Translations under genes and position numbers: made by a program | In this document: piece by piece, positions 1 to 6,505 of the stretch | How positions within the stretch are numbered: the stretch's first letter is position 1 | How the letters are laid out: each line of letters starts with the position of its first letter | Assembly: GCA_023436065.1 (NCBI GenBank) | Contig: JAEZKU010000004.1 | Span: 1 to 21,080 of the forward strand | DNA: 21,080 nucleotides | DNA from: Bacillota bacterium | GTDB lineage: Bacteria > Bacillota > Clostridia > Lachnospirales > Lachnospiraceae | Reading direction: 5' to 3' | Notes under the pieces: generated by a model | Told to the model about the DNA's origin: nothing | Database searches by the model: none | What the model saw: the letters and a program-made list of their open reading frames with translations, nothing else

Positions 1-135
1 GCCGTTTACCGGCTTCCATTTTTGTACGGTTGGCGAAAGCGCTTGGTACCCGGCTTTTATTAGGGAATTTACAACTTCGTCTTCCCGCCCCGCCATGCAA
101 TATAGGCAGTACGTATTATTGGGGAGTGCCTCCAT
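1..135 (-). CDS. loaP: NusG-like processive antiterminator (LoaP/UpxY type), N-terminal part, cut by window edge
   Basis: Only the first 45 codons lie in the window. They start at an ATG at 133-135 that follows a GGAGG Shine-Dalgarno nine bases upstream. The reading gives a short leader and then YCLYCMAGREDEVVNSL, the typical first strand and helix of the NusG N-terminal (NGN) domain: aromatic/C-L-(Y/F)-C, then a G-(R/K)-E-D/E pattern. It ends in a KWKPVNG stretch. NGN paralogues encoded inside polysaccharide loci (LoaP in Firmicutes, UpxY in Bacteroidota, RfaH in Proteobacteria) bind RNA polymerase and suppress termination across long surface-polysaccharide operons. The position just downstream of capD in an EPS operon is the main reason for preferring a LoaP-like specialist over housekeeping NusG, which normally sits between secE and rplK. 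The KOW domain is outside the window. The family is fairly sure; the specialist assignment is inferred. Confidence 0.72.
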   Translation of the reverse strand, partial: MEALPNNTYCLYCMAGREDEVVNSLIKAGYQALSPTVQKWKPVNG

Positions 136-318
136 AAATCAATGCCTCCGGCACCCGGCGCTTAACCTCGGGTGTTTCTTTTGTTATGTCCGCAGCGTGT
201 TTCTGCGCCGGCAATGGCCGGTCATCAGGCATCGCAGCTTCTTCACTCGTGTTCTTAGGTCTTAATAATTTCCCGGGTGATACGAATCGCACAGGCTGCA
301 CAAGCAGCAAATGTTAGA

Positions 319-2295
319 TTAACCCGTAATCTTTTGGCTTAATGACGTTCTTTCCATGTGCCACACTTGGTGTTGAGGGTCGGACGGCATATAATTGGGG
401 ACAAGCTCTTTTATAAGCATTTGAACAAGCTTCTTGCCTCCACGGCTTTCCATGAACCCCTGCCCAACCTCCTGCTCAAGCAGCGCAAGGTGTTCGTTGA
501 ACCACTTTTTATCGATATCAACCGCCGGTACCACGAATATTCTTTCATGATCCGTTGTGATAAGCTGCGCGCGTTCATTTTCACACAGCAACTCCTCATA
601 CAGTTTTTCGCCGGGGCGAAGCCCTGTGATTTTAATGGGCATGTCGACATTGGGCTCGTAGCCGTAAAAACGTATTACCTTTTCGGCAAGGTCCATAATG
701 CGGATTGGCTCCCCCATATCGAGCGCGTAAATTGCACCGCTTTGGGCAAAGGCGCCCGCTTGCAGCACCAGTTGTGCTGCCTCGGGTATTGTCATAAAAA
801 AGCGCACGATATCCGGATGCGTTACAGTCACAGGACCACCCATTTTGATTTGCCCCTCAAACAAGCGTAGCACGCTGCCGTGGGACCCCAGCACATTGCC
901 AAACCGCACCATCATGCATTTCATGCGGCTTTCCTTGGAGAATAGCTGCACCATCATTTCGTTGATGCGTTTTGTGGCACCCATAATGCTTGTGGGGTTT
1001 ACCGCCTTATCTGTGGACAGCATAACAAAACGTTCTACATTGAACCGCTCCGATACTTCCAATAGGTTTCGCGTGCCGCAGACATTGTTTTTAATCGCCT
1101 CGCCGTAGGATTGCTCCATTAAGGGAACGTGTTTATGCGCCGCAGCGTGGAACACTACATCCGGCCGATACTGTGTGAATACCTCGTTAAGCCTCATTTT
1201 ATCGCGAATGGAGCCAATGACAACTTCTATGCGGCATTCGCCGTTGTACACCTGCTTTAGTTCGCATTCAAGCTCGTACGAGCTGTTTTCATAAATGTCG
1301 TATACCACAAGAAGCTTCGGGGAAAAGCGCATGACCTGCCTGCACAGCTCCGAACCGATGGAACCGCCGCCGCCTGTTATCAACACCGTTTTACCGGTCA
1401 AGTAGGCGCTTGTTCCCACAAGGTCGAGATGCTCCTCGTTCCGCATCAAAAAGTCAGCGACATCCACATCCCTAAGTTGAAATGTCTTTTTGGCAGGGGG
1501 CGCATCGAGCCCCTGTGCAACGGACAGTATGCGTACGCGGCACATGGTCTGCTTGCATAAACCTATTAATCCATCGGAGTCCGCAATATGTGCCGCCGGA
1601 ATGGTGATGATGATCTCCTGAATTTTATTCTGCTCCGCAAGTACCGGTATTTCTTTGCTCGTACCGAGAATTGGTACGTTTTGCAGGCGCATTCCCTGCT
1701 TGCTCGGGTCGTCATCGATAATGAGCACGGGAACGGAATGCAAGCCCTTCTCCCTGTTGCATAAATTAAGAACATAGCTGCAGCCCACGCCTGCGCCAAC
1801 AATCATAAGCCTTTTTTTATTTGTATCGGCTCCGGAATGGCTTTTTACATCTCTCCGTATTTGTCTTGCGGTACGCTCCCATAGGCGCGAGGCGCCGACG
1901 AACAGGGCGACGAGCAGCGCGGTTATAAATATGACAGAACTCGAAAAATCCAATGTGAAAACGCTATTGACGATGTGCGTTATGATACAGCCTATTGCGG
2001 ATAAAACGCATAGCCTTGCCAATTCGTGCATACCCGCATACTTCCACAGCACCCGATAAAGCCCGCCGAACACAAACACAAACATATAGATGAGCACATG
2101 AACAGGTAAATAGCGAAGTAAGCTATGCAACGTTACGTCTCCGCCCATGCCGAATTCATAACGCAGCAAAAGTGCAAGCGCCGTTGAAACACAAATCAAT
2201 ACTATATCGGTGAAAAGGAACACCAACTGCCGCAACAGGCCTTTTGTACGAAACTTATCTTTTGGTTTAACACCCGACGCTTCATGTATCCCCAT
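319..2295 (-). CDS. Membrane-bound UDP-sugar 4,6-dehydratase (CapD/PglF/EpsC family)
   Basis: This 658-residue protein has the full length of membrane-bound nucleotide-sugar dehydratases. Residues about 20-140 hold four hydrophobic segments. A first Rossmann-like region begins near residue 163 (IVGAGVG). The catalytic SDR domain starts near 300 with the NAD(P)-binding motif GGGGSIGSE (308-316). The active-site stretch STDKAVNPTSIMGATKR (427-443) carries Met where classical SDRs have the YxxxK tyrosine, which is normal for PglF/WbpM-type enzymes. RPGEKLYEE follows later. The family converts UDP-GlcNAc to a UDP-4-keto-6-deoxyhexose that feeds bacillosamine- or FucNAc/QuiNAc-type sugars at the inner membrane face. 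It lies 18 bases after the LCP gene and before the antiterminator gene, as part of the same EPS operon. The exact sugar product cannot be read from sequence, so no symbol is given. Confidence 0.93.
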   Translation of the reverse strand: MGIHEASGVKPKDKFRTKGLLRQLVFLFTDIVLICVSTALALLLRYEFGMGGDVTLHSLLRYLPVHVLIYMFVFVFGGLYRVLWKYAGMHELARLCVLSAIGCIITHIVNSVFTLDFSSSVIFITALLVALFVGASRLWERTARQIRRDVKSHSGADTNKKRLMIVGAGVGCSYVLNLCNREKGLHSVPVLIIDDDPSKQGMRLQNVPILGTSKEIPVLAEQNKIQEIIITIPAAHIADSDGLIGLCKQTMCRVRILSVAQGLDAPPAKKTFQLRDVDVADFLMRNEEHLDLVGTSAYLTGKTVLITGGGGSIGSELCRQVMRFSPKLLVVYDIYENSSYELECELKQVYNGECRIEVVIGSIRDKMRLNEVFTQYRPDVVFHAAAHKHVPLMEQSYGEAIKNNVCGTRNLLEVSERFNVERFVMLSTDKAVNPTSIMGATKRINEMMVQLFSKESRMKCMMVRFGNVLGSHGSVLRLFEGQIKMGGPVTVTHPDIVRFFMTIPEAAQLVLQAGAFAQSGAIYALDMGEPIRIMDLAEKVIRFYGYEPNVDMPIKITGLRPGEKLYEELLCENERAQLITTDHERIFVVPAVDIDKKWFNEHLALLEQEVGQGFMESRGGKKLVQMLIKELVPNYMPSDPQHQVWHMERTSLSQKITG

Positions 2296-2313
2296 AGCGC
2301 AACATTCCCCCTA

Positions 2314-3387
2314 TTACTCGTCGCCATATAAAAACTGATGCAGTCGTTTTTCGTTTTTATCTCTGTCGATCTCTATAACGCTTGCTCCGTTGATACTTGC
2401 GTATTTCCAAGTGCCGTCAAACGGTACGGCTCCGCTTTTGAATACAAAGCCCTCAGAAAAAACGGAATCTATGCCAAGCTGCATCAAAGCGCCTGCATCG
2501 AGGTTTGTTTCTACATAGCTCATAAGGCTGTTCGCAAGGGCAACCAATGTGCCCACATCTCGTTCCTGCTTGGCGCGGTTGAAAAACGCGAGCATCACCT
2601 TACGCTGGCGGTTGGTACGCCCCCAGTCACCGTCGCCTGTATGGCGGTTGCGGCAGTGGATAAGCACCTGTTGTCCAGTAAGTAAATACATTCCTTCTTC
2701 TTCAGGCAGCAAACTTGCTTGCATGGAAGCATTGATATAGGCCGCTTCCTTTTTCGTGATGCTCAGCTCCAAACCTCCGAGCATTTCTACAATGTTCTCC
2801 AGGTTTTCAAAATCGGTCTTAATATAGTACTGAATATCCAGCCCGAAATTTTCGTTGATGGTATTGATGGTTAATCCTATGCCGCCAAACCGATATGCCG
2901 TATTGATGCGATTCCATGTGTTGCGCTCAGGAATATGAACGTACGTATCGCGCAGAAACGAAACCAAACTTGCCTCGTTTTTTTCACGGTTATAAGAAAG
3001 CAGCATCATTGTATCGGATCGGCCCTGCCCTGTTTCCCCGGGGCGGGTATCTTCACCTAAAAGAAGTATGTTGATGATGTTTTCATCTATGGTGTCAAGA
3101 TCATAAATAGGATCATCCGCTATCTGTTGGGTTTCAACCGCATCGTCGTGATCCTCATCGATATCTTCGGGCACACCCACAACGGGCGATAGTGATGGCG
3201 CGGGAGCAGGTGTTTGCGATAGAGGCTCCGGTGTTTTTACGACTACCTTTACAGCCTCAGTCTGCATGCTCTGCATATTCCAATAGAGATAAACACAAAA
3301 GCACAGTGCAGCGCAGCAAACGGCTGCGGTTATTACCAGAGCAGCCTTCAGTACAGGCCTCTTCTTTTTTGTACTGTTTTTTTTCAT
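2314..3387 (-). CDS. LytR-CpsA-Psr (LCP) family glycopolymer ligase
   Basis: A 357-residue protein. It has a short basic cytoplasmic N-terminus, one membrane segment (about residues 13-36), a Pro/Thr- and acid-rich linker, and an extracellular LCP domain from about residue 105. Recognisable motifs are LLLGEDTR (108-115), RSDTMML (123-129), SFLRDTYV (143-150) and RINTAYRFGG (160-169). These supply the conserved Asp and Arg residues that bind the polyprenyl-pyrophosphate head group. LCP proteins move undecaprenyl-linked teichoic acid or capsule onto peptidoglycan, so this one probably anchors the EPS made by the locus. The ATG at 3385-3387 is preferred over an upstream TTG at 3411. It has an AAAAGG ribosome site eight bases upstream and overlaps the cpsB stop in an ATGA, indicating translational coupling. 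Confidence 0.92.
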   Translation of the reverse strand: MKKNSTKKKRPVLKAALVITAAVCCAALCFCVYLYWNMQSMQTEAVKVVVKTPEPLSQTPAPAPSLSPVVGVPEDIDEDHDDAVETQQIADDPIYDLDTIDENIINILLLGEDTRPGETGQGRSDTMMLLSYNREKNEASLVSFLRDTYVHIPERNTWNRINTAYRFGGIGLTINTINENFGLDIQYYIKTDFENLENIVEMLGGLELSITKKEAAYINASMQASLLPEEEGMYLLTGQQVLIHCRNRHTGDGDWGRTNRQRKVMLAFFNRAKQERDVGTLVALANSLMSYVETNLDAGALMQLGIDSVFSEGFVFKSGAVPFDGTWKYASINGASVIEIDRDKNEKRLHQFLYGDE

Positions 3388-4031
3388 ACCACAAACCTTT
3401 TCTTGATCCAAGTGACCGCTTTTGAAAAGAGTTCATAATCACGGGCGCAGTGCGCATCGGAAGCGACGCTTTGATACATCCCCTGTGTAAGCATTGCAAC
3501 GGCGCTGTGTCTGCTGGGATTAAATACGGGTAATAACAGCACATTGGCGTCGAGTTGGAGAAAGCACCCCATATCCCGCCATTCCTTTGCTATCCGGGTT
3601 TCTTTTTGAACGTGTTCATACCGCTCCGGGTGTGCAATGATGACCTGTAATCCCTGCCGTTGAAGTGCAAAAATCTTCTTGATCATGTCCCTTGGCATTT
3701 CTCCCTTTAGGTTAAATTCGATCAAGATCTCGTTCGTGCCTTCCCGGCAGTATAGGGCCGGATTATCTTGCGTCAAAAGCTGTGAGAGTGCGCACCAATT
3801 CACCTCACTGCCCATTTGAAGCAGGATCCCCAAACTTTTTGCGTACTCTGCAAGGTCTGCTTTTCTTTCTTGGGCAAGGCAAAAATCAAAGCGCAAGTCA
3901 TTCACATGCGGTGTCACAACAATGTCTGTGACCCCCGCAGCTTTTGCCGCAATTAGCATCGCTATGGACTCCTCGCGATCCGCTGCGCCGTCATCCATCC
4001 CGTACAGGATATGACAATGCCTGTCCAGCAT
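3384..4031 (-). CDS. cpsB: PHP-family tyrosine-protein phosphatase (CpsB/Wzb/YwqE)
   Basis: The 215-residue length suits CpsB/YwqE. Metal ligands of the PHP fold are visible: HCH at residues 5-7 in an HCHILYGMDDGA context, TPH near 41-43, a Glu in GSEVN near 75, AHPERY near 136, and SDAH near 192. These bind a trinuclear metal centre that dephosphorylates the C-terminal tyrosines of the partner BY-kinase. The first helix carries the usual ADREESIAM sequence. A strong ribosome site (GGGAGGAAGC) precedes the ATG. The gene is downstream of the kinase gene and overlaps the LCP start by four bases. The 137-base structured element at 4046-4182 lies directly upstream, in the only sizeable gap of this operon. 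Confidence 0.93.
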   Translation of the reverse strand: MLDRHCHILYGMDDGAADREESIAMLIAAKAAGVTDIVVTPHVNDLRFDFCLAQERKADLAEYAKSLGILLQMGSEVNWCALSQLLTQDNPALYCREGTNEILIEFNLKGEMPRDMIKKIFALQRQGLQVIIAHPERYEHVQKETRIAKEWRDMGCFLQLDANVLLLPVFNPSRHSAVAMLTQGMYQSVASDAHCARDYELFSKAVTWIKKRFVV

Positions 4032-4045
4032 GCTTCCTCCCGCTA

Positions 4046-4182
4046 AAGGTAAGGGGAGTCGAACCCCTGCGCCTCAAAACTGCCGGTTCGGCGCACGTCT
4101 TTGTCATCGTCGGTCGCCGTAGGACCCCCTACGGCTCCCTCCTCTTTCGCGACCCGCATCCAAGCTGAGCTCCCTTTACCTT
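4046..4182 (-). repeat. 137-bp palindromic structured element with a tRNA-like T-arm, inside the EPS operon
   Basis: Terminal inverted repeats of 13 bases (4046-4058 and 4170-4182) match at 12 positions. Read on the minus strand, the 3' end forms a T-arm: AGGGG, loop TTCGACT, CCCCT (4052-4068). It is followed by TACCTT, which pairs with AAGGTA at the 5' end like an acceptor helix. In place of D and anticodon arms there are other hairpins: an 8-bp perfect stem with a 4-base loop (4116-4123/4128-4135) and a TGCGCC/GGCGCA stem (4068-4073/4090-4095) enclosing GCCG-GTT-CGGC. The right repeat overlaps the cpsD stop codon, so the element is transcribed with the operon. It is not a normal tRNA, and the tmRNA 5' motif is absent. 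It may be a mobile structured repeat or a cis-acting RNA; the function is unknown. Confidence 0.6.
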
Positions 4183-4898
4183 AACCCGGTTGCAGTACGC
4201 TTTCCCGTTTTTTTGCTTTTGCTGCGCCTTTCTGAATTGTAATAGTGATAGTATCCATTATTGTCGACCTTCACACCGTTGAGAACAACGCCGAGTATCC
4301 GCGCGCTTGCCTTTTCCAGTTGGGTGATAACCTCGCGCTCCTTTTTTTGGTCAACCATACCTGTGCGGATTACGAGCACCGTGCCGTCCACACGGTTAGC
4401 AAGAACAGCAGCTTCAATGAATTGCCCAAGCGGAGGAGTATCAAAGATTACCATCTCAAATTCATTTTTAAGCTCTTCGAGCAGTGCGCCGAATTTATTG
4501 GAACCGATCACTTCGGCAATATGCGTCATCTGTGGCTCAACATCCATGAAATACAGGTTTTTTATTTTTGTTGGCACCACCACTTCCGCTGCGGATATGT
4601 TATTGCATATTACATTCATCCAGTTGTGCTTAGGCCTTTTATTAAGCCTGTTTCCCAACATCGGACGGTGACAGTCCATTTCTACAAGCAGTGTTTTTTT
4701 GCCCGCGTCAGCCATAGAAATGCCAAACGCCAGCGCTACTGTTGTTTTTCCCTCCGCCGGCAAGGCGCTGGTAAACACAAGCGTCCTAATTGGCTTATCC
4801 ACGCTCGAAAACTGGATGTTTGTCCTCAGGGTGCTGAACGCCTCCTGAACATCGGGCTTGCTGCTAAAAATCTCATAAACGTTGATCAAATTTTTCAT
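4176..4898 (-). CDS. cpsD: Bacterial tyrosine kinase (BY-kinase) of the EPS locus (CpsD/YwqD/Wze)
   Basis: A 240-residue cytoplasmic BY-kinase. It shows Walker A SALPAEGKTT (44-53), Walker A' VEMDCHRP (72-79) and Walker B VIFDTPP (150-156). It has the EAFSTLRTNIQF helix that mediates ring formation, and a short tyrosine cluster YYHYY (216-220) near the C-terminus. Such kinases autophosphorylate on this cluster after activation by the membrane adaptor encoded next to them, and CpsB reverses it; the cycle sets polymer length and export. The start at 4898 is chosen because GGGAG lies six bases upstream; the alternative ATG at 4919 has no good site. The last Arg codon and stop fall inside the terminal repeat of the 4046-4182 element, so the extreme C-terminus may have been reshaped by its arrival. 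Confidence 0.93.
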   Translation of the reverse strand: MKNLINVYEIFSSKPDVQEAFSTLRTNIQFSSVDKPIRTLVFTSALPAEGKTTVALAFGISMADAGKKTLLVEMDCHRPMLGNRLNKRPKHNWMNVICNNISAAEVVVPTKIKNLYFMDVEPQMTHIAEVIGSNKFGALLEELKNEFEMVIFDTPPLGQFIEAAVLANRVDGTVLVIRTGMVDQKKEREVITQLEKASARILGVVLNGVKVDNNGYYHYYNSERRSKSKKTGKRTATGLR

Positions 4899-4923
4899 AC
4901 TGTCTCCCGTTACGTGCATCCTG

Positions 4924-5589
4924 CTACTTCTTGTTCATTTTGGGGATTTGGGCAAGGACGGGCAGATTCAAAAGTTTTTCCGCATCCTCATAGGTGCGAA
5001 TGCGCGTATTGACCGCTTCGGCAAAAAGAACGATACTGATTGACAGCACTAAGGCACACATCCCCGCGAGAACTGTATTTTTTAACGCATCCGGTCCCGA
5101 TGGCATTGTAGGCGGCACGGCGGCATCAATCTGGCTGATGTTTTCGACTTTCATGACCTCTAACATGCAAGCGGAAAGGTTCTCGGCAATCGCATTTGCA
5201 ACGTTTGCCGTTACAACCGGATCAACTCCCACAACATCGACATAGATCATGCGCGTGCTGTCTTGCGTATCAACCGAAATCTCAAACCCATCCAAGTTAT
5301 CAAGCCCCAGCATTTGTGCAGCTCCGGCGCGTACACGGTTACTCGAAGCAAGCGCTTGATAATCACTTACCAAAAGGGTACTGGTGCTGACATCGCTGTA
5401 ACTTATAGAGCCTTCTGTATACCGGCTCAAAACATACAGGGTGGTCGTTGCAGTGTATACCGGCGGAAGAATGTTGAAACTTACATATGCTGATATTGCC
5501 GTCGCAACAAGTGAAAAGAGAACAACAAAAATTATGCGGTCCCAAATTGCGATTAGTGCATCATGCAGCGTCAGTTCTCTCATGCTCAT
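4924..5589 (-). CDS. cpsC: Chain-length/tyrosine-kinase adaptor protein (CpsC/YveK/Wzz family)
   Basis: A 221-residue Wzz-domain protein with two membrane segments (about 19-40 and 171-191) flanking an extracytoplasmic region. A proline-rich stretch (VPPTMPSGP, about 158-166) precedes TM2, as is typical of Wzz and CpsC proteins. The C-terminal tail NTRIRTYEDAEKLLNLPVLA is the conserved cytoplasmic segment that docks onto and activates the BY-kinase. In Firmicutes the adaptor and kinase are separate genes, as here (25 bases apart). It is the first gene of the EPS operon on this strand, with about 350 AT-rich bases upstream. The ribosome site is weak (AAGGA about 13 bases from the ATG). Confidence 0.92.
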   Translation of the reverse strand: MSMRELTLHDALIAIWDRIIFVVLFSLVATAISAYVSFNILPPVYTATTTLYVLSRYTEGSISYSDVSTSTLLVSDYQALASSNRVRAGAAQMLGLDNLDGFEISVDTQDSTRMIYVDVVGVDPVVTANVANAIAENLSACMLEVMKVENISQIDAAVPPTMPSGPDALKNTVLAGMCALVLSISIVLFAEAVNTRIRTYEDAEKLLNLPVLAQIPKMNKK

Positions 5590-5696
5590 AGGTTATATAA
5601 CATCCTTCAAGTTTTTTCATCAACGCGATTCCGTGTTTTTGTCGGTAACACGCCCTTCCGGATTCGTAAACAGCACATCTCATGTATTCTATAATT

Positions 5697-5725
5697 TACA
5701 TATATTCACATTTACTTGTTATCAA
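5697..5725 (-). promoter_or_regulatory. Possible sigma-A promoter of the EPS operon
   Basis: On the minus strand TTGATA is followed, after 17 bases, by TATGTA, in a very AT-rich stretch about 110 bases upstream of cpsC. The -10 is a poor match, so this is tentative. Between it and the gene is a CGTGTT/AACACG hairpin that could be a leader element. Confidence 0.35.
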
Positions 5726-5844
5726 TTTATACCTTTTCATAAGGTGTTCGAGGTTTATTTTAAGCCAACATATGGTAAATTACAAGACTTTTATTTAAAT
5801 TATTTACTTACATAATTCGACATGTTCGTTAATTTATAAATACC

Positions 5845-5874
5845 ATCGATGAAATAATTTCTTATTTTGTCGAT
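5845..5874. repeat. AT-rich inverted repeat between EPS and tRNA promoters
   Basis: ATCGA-tg-AAATAA, TTTC, TTATTT-tg-TCGAT forms an 11-bp-per-arm imperfect palindrome with a symmetric 2x2 mismatch and a 4-base loop. It lies between the divergent EPS promoter region and the tRNA-Leu promoter. It could be an operator or simply a cruciform-prone spacer; there is no further evidence. Confidence 0.4.
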
Positions 5875-5900
5875 TTCTGACCCATCTGATAAAATAGGAT

Positions 5901-5929
5901 TTGCAAACAATGTGCCGATATGATAAAAT
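5901..5929 (+). promoter_or_regulatory. Promoter of tRNA-Leu
   Basis: TTGCAA at 5901-5906 and TAAAAT at 5924-5929 are separated by 17 bases. The expected transcription start near 5936 lies about eight bases before the mature tRNA 5' end. Confidence 0.7.
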
Positions 5930-5943
5930 CTTTTTTACAGCAT

Positions 5944-6029
5944 GCCGAAGTGATGGAATGGCAGACGTGACGGACTCAAAATCCGTTGTTGGCGACAACG
6001 TGTGGGTTCAAGTCCCACCTTCGGCACCA
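5944..6029 (+). tRNA. tRNA-Leu (anticodon CAA)
   Basis: Acceptor strands GCCGAAG and CTTCGGC pair perfectly, followed by A73 and an encoded CCA. The anticodon stem ACGGA/TCCGT encloses loop CTCAAAA, giving anticodon CAA, which reads UUG. A long type-II variable arm (TGTTGGCGACAACG) identifies a leucine tRNA, and the T-arm is GTGGG-TTCAAGT-CCCAC. It is 86 nt with CCA. It stands alone on the plus strand between two minus-strand clusters. Direct and inverted copies of its 3' end recur in the repeats just downstream. Confidence 0.97.
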
Positions 6030-6033
6030 AATA

Positions 6034-6063
6034 AAAGCAACGCCCTTATGGGCGTTGTTTTTG
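6034..6063 (+). terminator. Intrinsic terminator of tRNA-Leu
   Basis: CAACGCCC (6038-6045), loop TTAT, GGGCGTTG (6050-6057), then a run of T. An A-run on the other side makes it potentially bidirectional. Confidence 0.85.
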
Positions 6064-6077
6064 TTTGCTGTTATTCT

Positions 6078-6259
6078 GTGGGACTTGAAGGGCGGATTAA
6101 GCAAACGCGCCTGCAACCTTACTACGTCGAGCGCAGCTCGACATCGGTGGTGCCCTTTGGGTATGACGCGTTTGCCCGCCCCGGGATTTCGTGTCAAGCC
6201 GACCTGCGCAGTCGCGGAGCGCAAGTAGGTCGATGCCGATGACCGAAATCAAGTCCCAC
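6078..6259 (+). repeat. Structured tRNA-associated repeat, unit 1
   Basis: The unit is bounded by an 11-bp perfect inverted repeat, GTGGGACTTGA (6078-6088) and TCAAGTCCCAC (6249-6259). The right copy is the tRNA-Leu T-arm sequence and continues as CTTCGG to 6265. Inside is a long arm: GGGCGG (6090-6095) pairs CCGCCC (6176-6181) and GCAAACGCG (6101-6109) pairs CGCGTTTGC (6167-6175), capped by a GTCGAGC/GCTCGAC hairpin. A second arm pairs GATTTCGTGTCA (6185-6196) with TGACCGAAATC (6240-6250), and CGACCT with AGGTCG inside it. The whole folds as a closing helix with two arms. No credible reading frame is present. Sense could be either strand; plus is given relative to the tRNA. Confidence 0.75.
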
Positions 6260-6278
6260 CTTCGGACTTTTGATTGTA

Positions 6279-6437
6279 GGGACTTGAAGCCCTGGCGGCA
6301 GCTTTGCTGCCGTAAAATCGCGCCAGTGACGCGATTTTACGGGCTGGGATTTCGTGTCAGGCCGCCTCCGTCAGGCAGAGCCTGAACCCCTTGGGTCTCG
6401 GCTTATGAGCCTCGCGTGATAACCGAAATCAAGTTCC
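6279..6437 (+). repeat. Structured tRNA-associated repeat, unit 2
   Basis: This has the same architecture as unit 1. The closing helix is GGGACTTGA (6279-6287) with TCAAGTTCC (6429-6437), one wobble pair. The first arm is closed by GCCC/GGGC (6289-6292/6341-6344) and holds hairpins GGCAGC/GCTGCC and an 11-bp GTAAAATCGCG/CGCGATTTTAC stem (6312-6322/6330-6340). The second arm pairs GATTTCG (6348-6354) with CGAAATC (6424-6430) and contains TCAGGC-AGA-GCCTGA. The core blocks GGGATTTCGTGTCA and ACCGAAATCAAGT are identical to unit 1, whereas the arms differ in sequence but stay paired. The unit runs into CTTCGGCACCA (6441-6451 region), a copy of the tRNA 3' end including CCA. Confidence 0.75.
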
Positions 6438-6452
6438 GCCTTCGGCACCAAT

Positions 6453-6488
6453 GCAAAAGCAGGCACCCCAATGGGTGCCTGCTTTTGC
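6453..6488. terminator. Strong bidirectional hairpin terminator after unit 2
   Basis: A perfect 16-bp stem, GCAAAAGCAGGCACCC and its complement (6453-6468/6473-6488), with loop CAAT. The arms contain AAAA and TTTT tracts. It follows the second tRNA-3'-end copy (ending GGCACCAA) exactly as the tRNA-Leu terminator follows the real tRNA. Confidence 0.75.
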
Positions 6489-6505
6489 GTTTGCCATTAT
6501 TAGAA

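Noticed and set aside
116..310. 64-codon minus-strand frame between capD and the NusG-like gene
   Set aside because: It begins with a TTG lacking a ribosome site, has no recognisable domain, and overlaps the better-supported NGN start by 20 bases. Its codon use is not unreasonable, so a small coupled peptide cannot be excluded.
319..2295. Loss of the catalytic tyrosine in the dehydratase
   Set aside because: The Met in IMGATKR is the normal state of long membrane-bound 4,6-dehydratases, not a defect.
4046..4182. tmRNA (ssrA) or selenocysteine tRNA
   Set aside because: The T-arm and acceptor-like helix invited the idea. The tmRNA 5' GGxTTCGAC-type segment and tag reading frame are missing, 1:72 is a mismatch, and the length and arms do not fit tRNA-Sec.
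4245..5012. 255-codon plus-strand frame
   Set aside because: It runs antisense through the BY-kinase and adaptor genes, whose motifs are intact.
5901..6385. Open frames across the tRNA-Leu and repeat units on both strands
   Set aside because: They are readings of the tRNA and structured repeats (for example RWDLNPHVVANNGF antisense to the tRNA), a common source of false genes.
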